Below are positions 1 through 11,794 of a stretch of DNA of 64,000 bases, one piece after another. A program made the position numbers and the translations under genes. The notes under the pieces were generated by a model, which saw nothing but the letters and a program-made list of their open reading frames with translations, was not told the DNA's origin and made no database searches. Position 1 is the stretch's first letter; each line of letters opens with the position of its first letter. The stretch covers positions 29,967,501-30,031,500 of the forward strand of contig CM073894.1 in NCBI GenBank assembly GCA_037176705.1. The letters run 5' to 3'. Origin of the DNA: Molossus alvarezi. Taxonomy: Eukaryota; Chordata; Mammalia; Chiroptera; Molossidae.

Positions 1-2284
1 AAAAGAATCTCCAGATCGCTCTTTTTAATAAAAAAAAAAAAGTCTCTTTTCTTGGAGGCAGCTTGTTGCTTGTTTCCACAATGCCCGTGCCCACGGAGGG
101 TCCCCAATACAAGCGGCAGGGCAGCCCCAATAGAAAGGCCGCTCTCTGTGTGCGGTAGAGTAGCCTTAAACACCCACTTCCTGTGGCTGCCTTTCTTTCT
201 TATTTCCAGTGGGCAAACTAATGTAAAACACCTCGCTCTGGAGCCAGGCTGGTCTCCACATAAGCGATGAGACGCCTTTTTAGAGAGTAAGCAGTCCCTT
301 AGACTCCTGCCCTCCTGCTCCACCTCCACCGACTACATTGCTCCCTAAACCGTCTCTGAGGTGTTTAGTTTTTTCATTTCTCATTGTTGTGTGAGTCAGT
401 TGTTTTCCTCTTCTGTGCGTGTCCCTCTTTCCTTCTCTTTTTCATTGTTGTGTAGCTACACCTCCCTCTCTGCAGCCCCACCCCAAATACTCGGCCTCTG
501 CCGAGAGCCCCCCCCCGCCCCAATTTCATGCAGAGTGTCCTCTAGTTTTAAGGGTGCTGCTGAAAATGCTATTATCACCAGTCTGATCAAACAACATCCA
601 TTTTTAATTTGCATGGTTTGTAACCCATGAAGCCGGTGGGAAGGAGGCTCATGAGCCAATGATCACCATCGCACTTGAAAATCCTTTCAGACGTGGCAAC
701 AAGTATTTTGTGAATGCAAAGGGGATCTGTCATTCCTGTTTGCCTCTTGTGGAATGACAGTTCAGGGTTTGTCTCAGCTAAGCCCCCGCATGTTAACGTC
801 CACCCTGCGACTCTGCCTTGTGGGAAACAGCCCAGAGAGAGAGGTACCGAGGCGAGGTAGTGTTAAGGAGGGAGGTCTTCTGAACGTTAAGATGAGCAAA
901 CCTGCAGTGATGCATTTGTCTTGGAATTGGAAAGGTGGCAATTTGTTTGCTCAGTTCCCTAATTACCCAGTGTTTAGGAGTTATAACAGGAATCCGATCG
1001 GAGAAATTAAATGATCAGTGCAGCATTTAATACCTCCAGTACAGATGGGTTCGTAGGATTCTAAAGAGTTCAACAAGCCTGAATCAAAGTCAACTTAATA
1101 ATCATGGTCTCAGCTCCACTTTAGGGATGTATGTTTTTTGTTTTTGAACTTGATTTTTCATCATTATCTCAGGTGGGACATGGACTAACCAGTCACTTTA
1201 GTGGAGAGCCCTTATTTCAGGCAGCTTCAAATGCCTCATCATTTCTGAATGAGTTTCAGCTCCAGGAGATTTCAGTGCTGGAGGAATTGCAATAAGCTAT
1301 GAAACTTTATCCCTTCTCATGACTCTTCCGAGTCACTGGGGAACTCTGGCTTCCACGGGTAATGGTAATCGTTCTACTCACTTATAGAAGGGAAGGTACC
1401 ACCTCGGGGGTCACATGACAATACCAGAGAGGTTAAATCAACTTCCAGCTGAGGTTTTACAGATACGTTTGGGATCTTGGAATGATATTACCATATTATT
1501 GTGCTTTTACTCTTGTTTCTTTTGGCTCAGAGCTGAGGGAACAGTCTTGTGTAATAGATTTACTCAGGGAAGGCTTCACCTGATCTGAACAAGCCTGGGC
1601 TCTCATGTCACCCCGTTTTGGTTTAACATATAAGAAAAGTCTTAGAGAGAAATGTTGTTGGTATTCTGAGACTTGTATTTATCTTTAATTTTTGAAAGAC
1701 TTATTCAGGAAAAGAATCCAACACAGTATCTCAGGGGAGATGAACATGGAATGGAGAGTAATAGCTATTAAAATAAGAGAGGCACTGAGGGAAATGACTG
1801 GTCATTTGATGCTTTTTTTTTTCCCCTTCAAAAATCTGCCAAATAAAAGAGTTACCTGATTCATATACCACTGGGATATCTAATTGTGCCTATTTTTAAG
1901 AACTTATGCAGGCACCTATGTTCTCCTGCAAAGATTTAATTAGATCATGAAATAAATTTAACCCTAGTAGTCACCCTAATAATCAAGATTTAATTATGGA
2001 TTAATTACTGACAAATCATAATGAAAAAATAGCATTTGAAAATTTTTATATTCCTCCTTCCAAAAAGAAAACAAGGGTAAGAGGTATAGCATCTCATAAA
2101 ATTGCTTTACATATAACAAATTTCCAAGACTTTAATAAACAATTGATTATCTGTTCTTAAAGGATAGGTTTGATTCTTATTCATAAGTATTTATCAGTCT
2201 CACAGGGGAGACTAACAAACCAATATACTAACAGAAATACGTGAATACAATGACCAAAACATGGTAGTTTGCTGCCTGTAAATT
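1..2284. other. Unassigned non-coding sequence
   Basis: No gene or recognisable transposon. Position 30-41 is an A run and 507-518 is C-rich. The first kilobase is richer in GC and less repetitive than most of the window. The stop-free stretches here (about 70-90 codons) have no recognisable domain and no splice-site framing that I can support. A conserved-looking block at 540-760 is listed separately. Confidence 0.6.
540..760. promoter_or_regulatory. Candidate conserved non-coding element
   Basis: A block of complex, repeat-free sequence. It contains an octamer-type POU/homeodomain motif (TAATTTGCAT, 605-614) and several homeobox-like AT cores. It has neither the tract structure of simple repeats nor the decay of ancient transposons. 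The call rests on sequence texture and one motif; conservation itself cannot be seen from a single sequence. Low confidence. Confidence 0.25.
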
Positions 2285-3130
2285 TATTGATTTGTTTCTC
2301 ACTATTTGAGTATTTGCTGTATGCAAAATATTGTGTCGAGTGCTGTGGTGTATCCTAATTTGCTAATTCGATACAATTTTTGTCCTCAAGGTCCTCACAA
2401 TATAGCTCAAGGGAAAGGCATTTTTACAAATAATAACAAATAGTAGTCAGTAATTGCCATAAATAGTGACTAAATCAAGGAGCAAGTGGGATGGCCCTGG
2501 AGGGCTGGGCTGTCATGGTGATGTTTATGCTGAGCCTTTAGGAACGCTGTTATCGGTTTCAGAAAGGGAAATTCATGTTGGAAAGTAGTCTGTCTTAGAA
2601 CAGAGAAAATCTGTACAGAAGTAGTGAAAAAAAGAAGCCTAGAACTGGGTTGAAGGGAGTTTGTGTGCCAAGGTAAAGAGCATTCACTTTGAGAGACAGT
2701 TGGGAACCAATTGTGATAAGCCATAGTGATATTACTGTAGGAAGATCAATCTGGAAAATAAAGTGGAAGAAGTGAGACTAATGGTCAGCATTACTCCTAT
2801 GGAAGCAGACCAAGTTATACCAAGGTAAGGGTAGTTATAGCAGAGTTGGAAAGAATCAGAAAGAGAAGAAAGCTACTAAAATAAAAAGGTTGATAGACAT
2901 TGGATAACTAACCGGATGAAGAGAAATAAAACAGAGATGTAGTCTAAACTTTTGAGTTTTGCATGCATAAATTATGGGGAAAGAAATAGAATGGAGAAAT
3001 TATGTGGGAAAATACATTTTAAGGGTATAATGAATATTTTAATTTTAGATATGTTGATTTTGAGATGCCCAAAAGACATCCAGGTGGTAATCTCTAGTAT
3101 GCAGCTATAAAAAAAAAAAGAGAGGATATG
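2285..3130 (-). mobile_element. LINE L2 (antisense), 3' part
   Basis: Read on the plus strand this is the reverse complement of the L2 3' end. It opens with the tail (TATTTGCTGTATGCAAAATA, then the 'tcctcaaggtcctcacaatatag' region near 2385-2405). A segment resembling 'aagatcactctgg' follows at about 2740-2756, and one resembling 'gagatgcc...agacatccaggtgg' at 3061-3088. That order matches antisense L2. It is heavily diverged, as expected for an element that predates placental mammals. It continues after the SINE at 3131-3334. Confidence 0.7.
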
Positions 3131-3334
3131 CCCGGCTGGTGTGGCTCAGTGGACTAAGTGTCGTTCCATGGACTGAGAGGTCCCAGTTCTGTTCCCAGTC
3201 AGGGCACATGCCCGGGTTGCTGGCTCAATCCCCAGTAGGAGGCGTATAGAAAGCAGCTGATCCATGTTTCTCTCTCACATTGATGTTTCTATCTCTCTCT
3301 CCAAAACATCAATAACAAAACAAAACAAAAAAAC
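3131..3334 (+). mobile_element. VES-type tRNA-derived SINE
   Basis: The tRNA-like head begins CCCGGCTGGTGTGGCTCAGT, containing a pol III A box (TGGCTCAGTGG). It runs through a B-box-like segment and 'cagggcacatgcccgggttg' to a (CT)-rich tail and an A-rich end (CAAAACAAAACAAAA). Flanks are near-duplicates: agaggatatg at 3121-3130 and agaggggatatg after the tail, consistent with a target-site duplication. It inserted into the antisense L2. Confidence 0.9.
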
Positions 3335-3905
3335 AGAGGGGATATGGTTCAAGGGAGAATCAGAAACTGGAGAGTTGTGAGTTATATGCATAGAGTGATA
3401 ACTGAATATGTGAAAGTGAATACCATATTTTTTGAACAGAGTATACAAGGGCAGAAGAGAAGAAGGCTCAGATAGAATACTAAAACACCATCTATTTAAA
3501 GAACTGGAGAAAAAAAAGTGAAATACTGATTAGAAAGCTACCAAAAGATGATCACAATTAAACAATGAAGACAAAGCAAACAGTATGACAAAAAAGGATA
3601 AAATTGAACTTAGAATGGACTTATCGGTGGTCTGAGATAAAGCTGGCTCAATAAATATATTGGAGAGGAAGCATTTTGAAAAGGATGTATGGATGGTAAC
3701 AAAATGAGAAAAGAAATATTGACTGCTTTTTAAAGAAATTTGGCAGTCATAACATGTGGGGAAAATATTGGCTAGTTCAAAGGAACAAGAGAAAGTAATT
3801 TTTAAATAGGAGAGACCTGAGCTCATTTGTGGGCCAAGGAAAGATTAAAAATGCCAGAGAGAAGAGATGATAATGGAGCAAAGTCTGGAAGGTGAATTTG
3901 AGGCC
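3335..3905 (-). mobile_element. LINE L2 (antisense), continuation
   Basis: Purine-rich sequence continuing the antisense L2 after the SINE. Recognisable segments include 'gcatagagtgataactgaat' (about 3389-3408), 'agggcagaagagaagaaggc' (about 3448-3467) and the 'gccagagagaagagatgataatgg' region at about 3853-3876. These follow the expected order towards the L2 5' side. Together with 2285-3130 this is an unusually long L2 copy of about 1.4 kb. Confidence 0.6.
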
Positions 3906-4440
3906 TTCTTATATTTTTAGGTAAAAATAATATCTTCTTTTTCATTATTCTATAGAATTTAGAAATGAGTAGTACTTCTTTTGATGTTAAAAGTAAAATA
4001 TTGCTCATTATAAGCAATACAGAAAAGTAGAAAAAGAATTTTAAAAACCCTATAATTTTCATCTAATGATAAACTCTCTTAATCTTTGTTGTATGTGATC
4101 ACAATATTGTGATTGTACTATATGAAATTTCACTCTTGTTAATTACCCTTGAGGCCCTGGATAGTCTTAAATTTCTTTATTTTACCTAAAGAATATACAA
4201 GCAATTGTGTGGAGATATCACCATTTATTTAATCATTATTATTGTTGGATTTTTAGGTGTATCAACTTTTGATATTAATTTCCCAACTACTCAAAACAAT
4301 TCCTTACCAAGAGTAAATGCTCATTCAATATTTGTTGAGTGGATAGATAAATGAACAAATAAAATGATATATGTGACAATTTACTCTCCAAACAACAGTA
4401 TTTGAATACACTATAGCAAACATGCAATATTATTGTACTC
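3906..4440. other. Unassigned AT-rich sequence
   Basis: The part near 3960-4140 ('attgctcattataagcaata', then 'acagaaaagtagaaaa') resembles an old dispersed mammalian repeat, but I cannot name the family. A short tail like L2 or MIR ('tcaatatttgttgagtggat') lies at 4326-4345. Nothing else is recognised. Confidence 0.45.
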
Positions 4441-5475
4441 TTTTTATTTTTTAAATTAATTAATTTTTGTTACAGATGTTTCTCATTTTCCCCTGTAGTA
4501 ATTAAAAAAAACTTAAATTTATTTAAGTGACATTGGTTAAGAACATTATATAGGTTTCAATTGTACCTTTCTGTGACACATAATCTATATATTGCATTGT
4601 GTGCTCACCACACAGTCAAATCATCTTCTGTCACTGTATATTTGACCCCTTTTACAATTTTCTACCTCCCTCCCTCCCCTCCTTCTGGTAACCACCATAT
4701 TGTTGTCTGTGTCTATGAGTTTTTGTTTGTTTGCTTTTCTCATTTGTTCATTAGTTAGTTTTAGTTTTATATCCCACACATGAATGAAATCATATGATTC
4801 TTAATTTCTTCTGACTTATTTTGCTTAGCATGATGTTGTCAAGGTCCATCTCTGTTGTTGCAAATGGCAGTACTTCATCTTTTCTTATGGCTGAGTAACT
4901 ACTATTTCATCGAATCCATGTACCACATCTTCTTTATCTGGTCATCTATTGAAGGACACTGGTTGTTTCCATGTCTTGGACACTGTGCATAATGCTGCAC
5001 TGAACATAGGGGTGTATATATCTTTGAGAATAACTATTTTCAAAATTTTGTGGTAGTTACCCATAAGAGGGGTTACTGGGTCATATGGTAACTCAAATTT
5101 AATCTTTTGAGGAACCCCATACTGTTTTCCATAGTGGCTGTACCAGTTTACATTCCCACCAGGGGTTCCTTTTTCTTCACAACCTCTTTAACACTTATTA
5201 TTACCTCTCTTGTTGGCAGTACCCATTCTAACAGGTGTGAGGTTATATCTTATTGTAGTTTCCATTTACATTTCCATAATAGCTAGTGAAGTTGAGCACC
5301 TTTTAATATATCTGTGAACCATTTGTATGTCCTCTTGGGAGAAGTGTCTGTTAAGGTCCTCTGCCCATTTTATTTTTTATTTGGATTGTATGTTTATTTG
5401 GTGTTGACTTATATGAGTTTTATATATATTTTGGATATTAATTCCATTTATAATATGTATTACTTTTATTTCTTT
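4441..5475 (-). mobile_element. LINE-1 (antisense): 3' UTR and ORF2 C-terminal part
   Basis: The plus strand reads as the reverse complement of an L1 3' end. It runs from a T-rich start through the UTR ('tgacattggttaagaacatt', 'gtaaccaccatattgttgtc') into ORF2 antisense ('ttgcttagcatgatgttgtc', 'aatgctgcactgaacatagg', 'catactgttttccatagtgg', 'acaggtgtgaggttatatct', 'tcctctgcccattttatttt'). It is 5'-truncated and has many frame breaks, so it makes no protein. The copy is of intermediate age and clearly older than the VES SINEs. Confidence 0.9.
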
Positions 5476-5914
5476 CTAATTTTGATAGGCAGAAAGAGTA
5501 TTGTACAGTCCCTTTTTTTCAGAATAGGCGAGAGTGTGCTTCGTTTTTCACATTATTGTCAGCCTTCACACACGTTTTGCCACATGGTTCTTCATGTATT
5601 AGCTTTTATGTTTGATTATTAATTTGCATGATGGATTCATATATTAGGACACTAATTGAATTGCATAATATATTTTCATAACCTATTGTTTGTCTTTTAA
5701 TTGTATTATTTCATGTGAGATATTTGATGTGAGGAGTAAATATAGTATGAGTAATTTTATTTATGGGATAAATATATAATTCAGTTTAAAGATCCCAAAT
5801 AGTGAATTAATTATCAAACAATACATATTTTTTTCCATTGACAGATTAGGTCACTTTTCTTGTATTTTATACTTTTACATATAAGTTATGATTTGGTTCT
5901 GAGCTTTAATAAAA
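5476..5914. other. Unassigned AT-rich sequence, possibly further L1
   Basis: It follows directly on the antisense L1 but I could not match it to ORF2 with confidence. No gene is seen. Confidence 0.4.
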
Positions 5915-6128
5915 TTTAATTTCTTTATTGATATTTTAGAGAGAGACAAAGGGAGAGGGAGAGAGAGATAGAAACATCGATAAGAGAGAACATTGATTGG
6001 CCGCCTCCTGCATGCCCCCCACTGGGGACTTAGCCTATAATCTGGGCATGTGCCCTGACTGGGAATCAAACTGGCGACCTCTTGGTGCATGGGTCAACGC
6101 TCAACCACTGAGCCACACTGGCTGGGCT
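5915..6128 (-). mobile_element. VES-type SINE (antisense)
   Basis: Reverse complement of the SINE: TTCTTTATTGATATTTTAGA (tail), a (GA)-rich tract, 'aacattgattggccgcctcc', 'gggcatgtgccctgactggg' (B-box region) and finally 'ccactgagccacactggctg', the reverse of the tRNA head. It is full length. I did not find a convincing target-site duplication. Confidence 0.92.
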
Positions 6129-6730
6129 ACTTTTATTCCATTTACTGTCTGCTGATTTAGAGGATAGTTCCATGCTTTAAAAATTATAATACTTTTATAA
6201 TACCTCTTAATATCTCGTAGGAAAAGTGTCTTAGCATGTCTCAAATGTTCAATTTCAGTCTCACCTATCTATCCTTTTAGATTTATTTTAGAATCTTATT
6301 TTTTTCAGAAACAAACAAATCTCATTGAAATTTTTGTTCTACATTCAGGATATTCTGGCTATTGCAATATACAGGAAAAGGGATCATCTTTCATATCACT
6401 TGGCAAGCCTTGATTGTTTTCTCTATATAAGTCTAATTTTTCATGTTAAGTGTTTTCTTATATATATTATATTTCTGTAGTGATTGTAAATAAAATTGCT
6501 TTTCTCTATATAGGCATGAAATAATATAGAAATACCATAAATTTTAATAAATTCATTTGTACTTGGACTCTTAGCTTATTTTATTAACTACAATTAAAAT
6601 TGATTCTTCAAAAATTTTAAGCTTACAATAATAAAAGCTGGAAATAGGTCTAAATATTACTGTTCAATTATAATAGTTATGTCACTTAATTCTATTCCAT
6701 GTTATATTGTGCTGCTTAAACATTCAAGAG
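6129..6730. other. Unassigned AT-rich sequence
   Basis: No gene. The stretch at about 6270-6400 loosely resembles antisense L1 ORF2 ('atttattttagaatcttatt'), but the match is too weak to call. Confidence 0.4.
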
Positions 6731-6731
6731 G

Positions 6732-6819
6732 CTATATATATACACACACACATATATGTATATGTACATATATATGTATATATGTATGTGCATTTATATA
6801 CATTCATGCATGCACACAA

Positions 6820-6854
<35 letters not shown>
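6732..6854. repeat. AT/CA-rich microsatellite cluster
   Basis: (TA)n and (CA)n runs, then alternating TATG/TGTA units, ending in an uninterrupted AT run of about 30 bp (6825-6854). It shows strong alternating purine-pyrimidine character and probably mutates readily. Confidence 0.95.
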
Positions 6855-6856
<2 letters not shown>

Positions 6857-6917
6857 TTGTGGACAACATCTTTCAACTATATACTCCCAGCACCTATCAT
6901 TTTGCTTTCCACAAAGA

Positions 6918-7125
6918 TTATTATGTACTAAGCACAGTGTTAAATGCTTAATCTGCCATTTCTCATTTCATCTTTATACTAGAACATAAAACTGGTATGA
7001 CTCATTTTACAGCTGAGCAAACTGAATGCCAGAGAAATGAAGAAACCTGCCTATGCTGTTTAGCTAGAAAATGACAGGACAGATATTAGAACCCACCTCT
7101 GGCTTTAAACTACTACTGCATACGT
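6918..7125 (+). mobile_element. MIR SINE
   Basis: Matches the MIR order: 'tatgtactaagcacagtgtt' (start region), 'tcatttcatctttatac', then the core 'cattttacagctgagcaaac', 'tgaatgccagagaaatgaag' and 'agaacccacctctggcttta'. It is nearly full length and old. Confidence 0.85.
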
Positions 7126-7209
7126 ACGCAGTAAGTCCTTGTTGACTGACTCAGTGAGCAAAGGATTGGATGAATGAGTGATTGAGTGAATAAAAGAAGT
7201 AGGATCAGG

Positions 7210-7560
7210 TGGAATAAAGAGCTCAAGAGACAGAAATGAATTTTGATAAACATTTTATGCTTTATTCTCTTAAACTGGGGAGATAGAGGTCAGAGCAGAA
7301 AGAGGACAGTGATAGTTTTGAGATAGAGAAGATGGAATTTAAAGACACGTATCACATGGCCTTATTCTTATCAGCAAAGGAAGAAACGGATTCACAACAA
7401 GGAGAATAAAATGAATTGAAAAGGAGTTAAAGATGGAAGATAGAGGAGATGGTTTGGAACACCTCCTGTGGGAAGGTTATTGGCAGTTTGGAAGAGTCGA
7501 ATAGAGGAAGTTCTGAGCAGCAGACAGGATCCAGGTGAGGTTTCGGAACTTAAGTCAGTC
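7210..7560 (-). mobile_element. Probable LINE L2 (antisense), more 5' segment
   Basis: Purine-rich sequence with a segment resembling antisense L2 ('gggaaggttattggcagttt', 7470-7489, followed by 'gaagagtcgaatagagg'). The region it resembles is further 5' in L2 than 2285-3905, so it could be the displaced remainder of the same copy. That link is inference. Confidence 0.4.
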
Positions 7561-8033
7561 AGTGAGTGGACTCAGTCATTGTACTAGAAATCACTTGTTG
7601 ACCAAGAAACCAGACAAAGGGCTCAAAGATGCTAAAGGAAGAGATAATGTGAAATATGGAATGCCTGTGTTATACATCCCTGCTTCTAGCAGGCTGTGCT
7701 TTGCTTCATTTTAAGCACTGTGTATCTCTCAATTTTTTGAAAAGGGGGAAAATCTCCTGACTGTACATAGCATAAAACAATACATACCTCTAGGTATTTA
7801 ACATATATTTTTATAACTTATGTATTATTTTTTAGTTAAAAATAATCGATAATTTCTTCTTAGAGTCAATGTGATAGCTCAATCATTTTATTTCAATAAT
7901 ATTATTATTTATCTTGTCTGTTGGTCATTACTTCACATCTCTGTCACTCATTTAGGTTATAGTCTAGTCAACATGGAAACATGTTAAAACTGAAGAGTAG
8001 TGTAAAATTTTATCACTAATAATTTACATTTTT
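7561..8033. other. Unassigned sequence
   Basis: AT-rich and non-coding. I recognise nothing in it. Confidence 0.5.
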
Positions 8034-8262
8034 GCCTGGCCAGTGTGGCTCAGTGGTTGAGCGTCGACCCATGCACCAAGAGGTTGCCGGTTTGATTCCC
8101 GGTCAGGGCACATGCCCAGGTTGTGGGCCAGATCCTCAGTGAGGGGCACGCAGGAGTCAGCCAATTGATGTTCTCTCTCATCGATGTTTCTATCGCTCTC
8201 TCCCTGTCCCTTCCTCTCTCTCTAAAATCAATAAAGAAGAAAAATATTTTTTTTTAAAATAT
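8034..8262 (+). mobile_element. VES-type SINE
   Basis: One of the best-preserved copies. The head is GCCTGGCCAGTGTGGCTCAG, with A box TGGCTCAGTGG and B box GGTTTGATTCC. It continues through 'cagggcacatgcccaggttg', a (CT) tail and AATCAATAAA, then an A/T-rich end. The flanks share an imperfect 'ataattta' motif that may be the decayed target duplication. Confidence 0.95.
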
Positions 8263-8370
8263 AAAAGATAATTTATTTTATAGCACTGATAGTCTAAAAT
8301 ACCTATCTCAATCATTATTATAAATAATATCTAACTTTTTAATCTTTCATACATTCTCTTTATCATGTGT

Positions 8371-8398
<28 letters not shown>
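8371..8398. repeat. (AC)14 microsatellite
   Basis: Fourteen uninterrupted AC dinucleotides. Confidence 0.99.
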
Positions 8399-8401
<3 letters not shown>

Positions 8402-11321
8402 CTCATGATTGATTTTTTTACTGTTATGGCAGGCTGTTCTGTCATAAACAACTGGTAGGGTAGTAGCAACCTCAAATTTGGAAAGGTCAGGGCAGAATGA
8501 CTTAGGTTTTATGGAGCAGCCCTGAGCAGATGGAAAGAACAGAAGTCTCATGACCAAAGACACAACATGCCAGGAGAAAGAACAGAGGTCAGAAGATATG
8601 GGCACTGAAAATGTACTTTTGATATTTATGAGAACAGAGCATAGTGACTACTTTAAACACTCAGACAGTGCTGTTTGTTCAATTGCCTCGCTCCATGTAT
8701 GCCTAGGAACCTAGGAAAGATGGTGCAGAAATTGTCAGTGTGATGACTAATGGTCAGTTGGATAAACTACCATGAAACTGCTGTTGAGAAATCTACCAAT
8801 TGATTCTTGTTACAGGAGGTAGAAATATGTCAGTCAAGGGTGTCACCAGGGTTTTCCATACACCTGTTGTGTTATTATTTTCAGTTCTCAATTCAGAAAC
8901 AGAAGTTAAAATTTGCTTCTTAGTTTCATCAGAATGTTGTACATATACTCACTTCGAATGCATGTGTACATATTAAGTAACATGTTTCAGTTGTTTTTCC
9001 ATGTAACTAGCATTCTGTTTTACTATAGTTCTTTTACAAAACATTCACTAGTATTGCCAAAAAAGGCATGTTGAAGATATGATGCATTAGAGGGATTTGA
9101 ATTGATTCCCTAGCTACTCAGAAAAACCCCAGCTGTTTAAATAAGGCAGAATCAGACCTAGTTTACGAATTAGTGCATCATTTAAACCAAACCATTTTTG
9201 GTCCTTTTTACTTGGTCAAACAAAATATTTTTGTTTTTCTTGACTTTTTCTTCTCAGCACTAATTCCTTCAGGCTGTTCTTAGTTTACTAAAAGGAAAAA
9301 CAACTTGTTTTAGCAGAGATTTTAGTAAAGAATTAGCAGATACTTATTTTAATGTCTAATAATGAAAAAGCTCAAGTATTTTATAATGATATTATATATA
9401 ATTAAGATAATTTGTAAAAAACCTCAATAATGCATATATAATGAGGCATTTAAAATTTGAAATGGGTTTAAGCATTAAGTTTTGGAAGCTAATTTGATAT
9501 TTATATCAGTTGTTCTGTAGGAATTAAATTTAAATTTATTTTCTCACAAAATTTTATGGCTGCAATTTTAGTAAAATATAGGCACCTTGCTATTTTAGAT
9601 TTATGCTCAGATATTAGCTTTTACTATTCCTCTTGAGGCTATGCTACTTTCACTTAGAAATGTTGTAAATAATCAATTATTTGAAAGTAATAATTTAAGA
9701 AAGGAGTCTTTTCATAGGAGTTACAAGGAGCTAAGTAGATATGTATTACCTCTGTTTTGAGATAATATAAAATGAAATTAAAATTTTGAAATTAAAGGCT
9801 GAATTCTATAACATTTATATACTGAGGGTACATTTATCTTATGCTGATGACCTCTATCTTTGAAAATATGTGTTCACATTTTAGTAATACTACAATTTAG
9901 TTACTTTGCAATGAGAGATAAGTATCTTCTTTAATCACTTTCAAGATAATATGGGTTTTTGTTTGTTTGGAGCATATAAAACAACATTTTTAAAAAAGAA
10001 GAGAAAGGGTTTTTTGACCTTGAATTTTAAAGTAAATAAGGTGATACCTGAAGAAAGACAAAATCTTGGTTGTACAAAACATATCCCACAAATTATACTG
10101 TGAAATGTTTGTGGACTTGAACATTTGGATATAATGTGTGCTCTGGTTGGGCTTTGCAGGCTGTTTTTATTTTTGGCTTTTACATGCCAAAGAACTTCTA
10201 AAAAATCAGCAGGGACAGTGCTAATTAATTTATAATATTGTTTTGTGTTTCTGAACAAGGTACCTCGGTAATTAAGTGAAATATTTATGATGAATATAAA
10301 ACAATGCAAATTCATTTGTTTGCCTGAAAGCTAACTTGTTATTTATTTAGGTTGATCTTTGGGAAGATTTTTTAATTGAATCATAGTATGAGGAGTAGTG
10401 ATATTTAGAACGGAGAAGGGCGAGATACTAAGAATTGATGTGTTAGACTACATTATGTTACATTATAAGTCAGACAAAGGGTAATCATAAAAACTTTAAC
10501 CAAATTGACAAAGAAGCTCTTAGTTTCCCCTGAGGAAGAAAATAAACTATAGTGAGAGTGGATCAATAATACATTGTGAAAGGAAGATGTTTAACTCAAA
10601 TATACTGTATAGTGCTCAATTGAGCCCCCAATTTAAAATTGTGTGTGTGTGTGTGTGTGCACTGATGATATAAGCATAGAAAATCATAGTCCTATGCACT
10701 GCTCTTATAATAGGTGCTTTAATCACTTTTTATACAATATATACTTAATGTAAATTTATCTCAGTCTATATTAGATGAAAATATTGCTTTGCTTTTAATG
10801 ACAGCAACAAAGTGCATTTATTCTCCCAGAGGAGTCTAATAGGTTTATTGTGTAGCCTGTGCAAATAAAATACCTTCATACTCACAGGTAGGGGATTTAA
10901 ACACTTACTTTCCTTAGAAACAGGCTACAATATTCTTATCTTTCAAGTAACAATAACTTCAAATGAACACTTGCAAACTTTACAAATTTAGTGAACTCCG
11001 CTCCCCTGGTCTTTTTTCATGATAATGATCATCAAAGTTATGACTGAAATATTGCAGAAAACCCTACAAAACTTTGATGTAAAACTGAAGGAAGAAAAAT
11101 ATGTTCCAGCTAATGGCTTGTCTACTCTCAAAGAAAAATCTTTTTCTGAAGCTGCCATGTAGGAAATGTACTAGTTATACTGCCTGTACTATTCTTCGTT
11201 ATAGGAATGTGAAGATTGATTTTATGCATTTATCCCATTAAGTTATATCTGGGAGTGGGGAATATGTGTTCACCAATGGTAACATGGTATTGGAGACTAT
11301 ATATTTACAAATGACTATACT
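8399..11321. other. Unassigned AT-rich sequence (2.9 kb)
   Basis: No gene, SINE or L1 is recognised. The region is very AT-rich with short homopolymer tracts. The longest stop-free stretch (9941-10315, minus strand) has no recognisable domain and is probably chance. A (GT)n lies inside at 10641-10659. Confidence 0.55.
10641..10659. repeat. (GT)n microsatellite
   Basis: Nine and a half GT units. Confidence 0.95.
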
Positions 11322-11505
11322 CAACATTTATCACATTTATTTTATGTTAAGCACTAATCCTATCCATAGTTGTATAGAGGTAAGTACTTCAATTTTGCCA
11401 ACTGGGGAAACTGAGGCAAAGAGAAATGTATAATTCCCAAGGTTGAATACTTGTAAATGAAGAACCTAGTTTATAATTCAAGTAATTTGATTCTAGCACT
11501 GTATT
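11322..11505 (+). mobile_element. MIR SINE
   Basis: 'tcaacatttatcacatttat', 'tatgttaagcactaatccta', then the MIR core 'aactggggaaactgaggcaa' at 11400-11419. A decayed 3' half follows. Nearly full length. Confidence 0.85.
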
Positions 11506-11580
11506 GGTGTCCCAAGATATCATTTAAAAAATCTATGTTTCAGGTCTATGTCAAAACAAAGTAAAAATAATAATAATGTT

Positions 11581-11794
11581 AGTCTAAGATTGTGCTTTCC
11601 AATATGATTGCTATTAGCTACACATAGCTATTTAAATGGATTAATTAAAATAAAATAAATTACAAATTTAGTTCTTCAATCTCTCTAGTCATATTTCAAG
11701 TGCTTACAGCTCCGTGGTGGCTACTCTTTTGGATAGCACACATATAGAACGTTTTGTTAACGCATATAGTTCTGTTGGACAGCACTAGTCTAGG
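11581..11794. mobile_element. Non-autonomous hAT DNA transposon with preserved ends
   Basis: The left end reads attgtgctttccaatatg and the right end ttctgttggacagcac. Their inner parts are inverted complements (left TGCTTTCCAA; right, reversed, TGCTGTCCAA). The element is bounded by an 8-bp near-duplicate (AGTCTAAG at 11581-11588, AGTCTAGG at 11787-11794), which is the target-site length of hAT elements. The body contains 'tagctacacatagctattta' and 'catatttcaagtgcttacag', known from a common mammalian hAT family that I do not name with confidence. It has no coding capacity. Confidence 0.8.

Noticed and set aside
6732..6854. CRISPR-like periodicity
   Set aside because: Plain dinucleotide repeats without unique spacers.
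8034..8110. tRNA gene-like A and B boxes
   Set aside because: They belong to the SINE head; no cloverleaf with intact acceptor and anticodon stems is supported, and the same sequence recurs in many copies.
9941..10315. 124-codon minus-strand frame
   Set aside because: Low-complexity, AT-driven composition with no domain and no matching gene structure.
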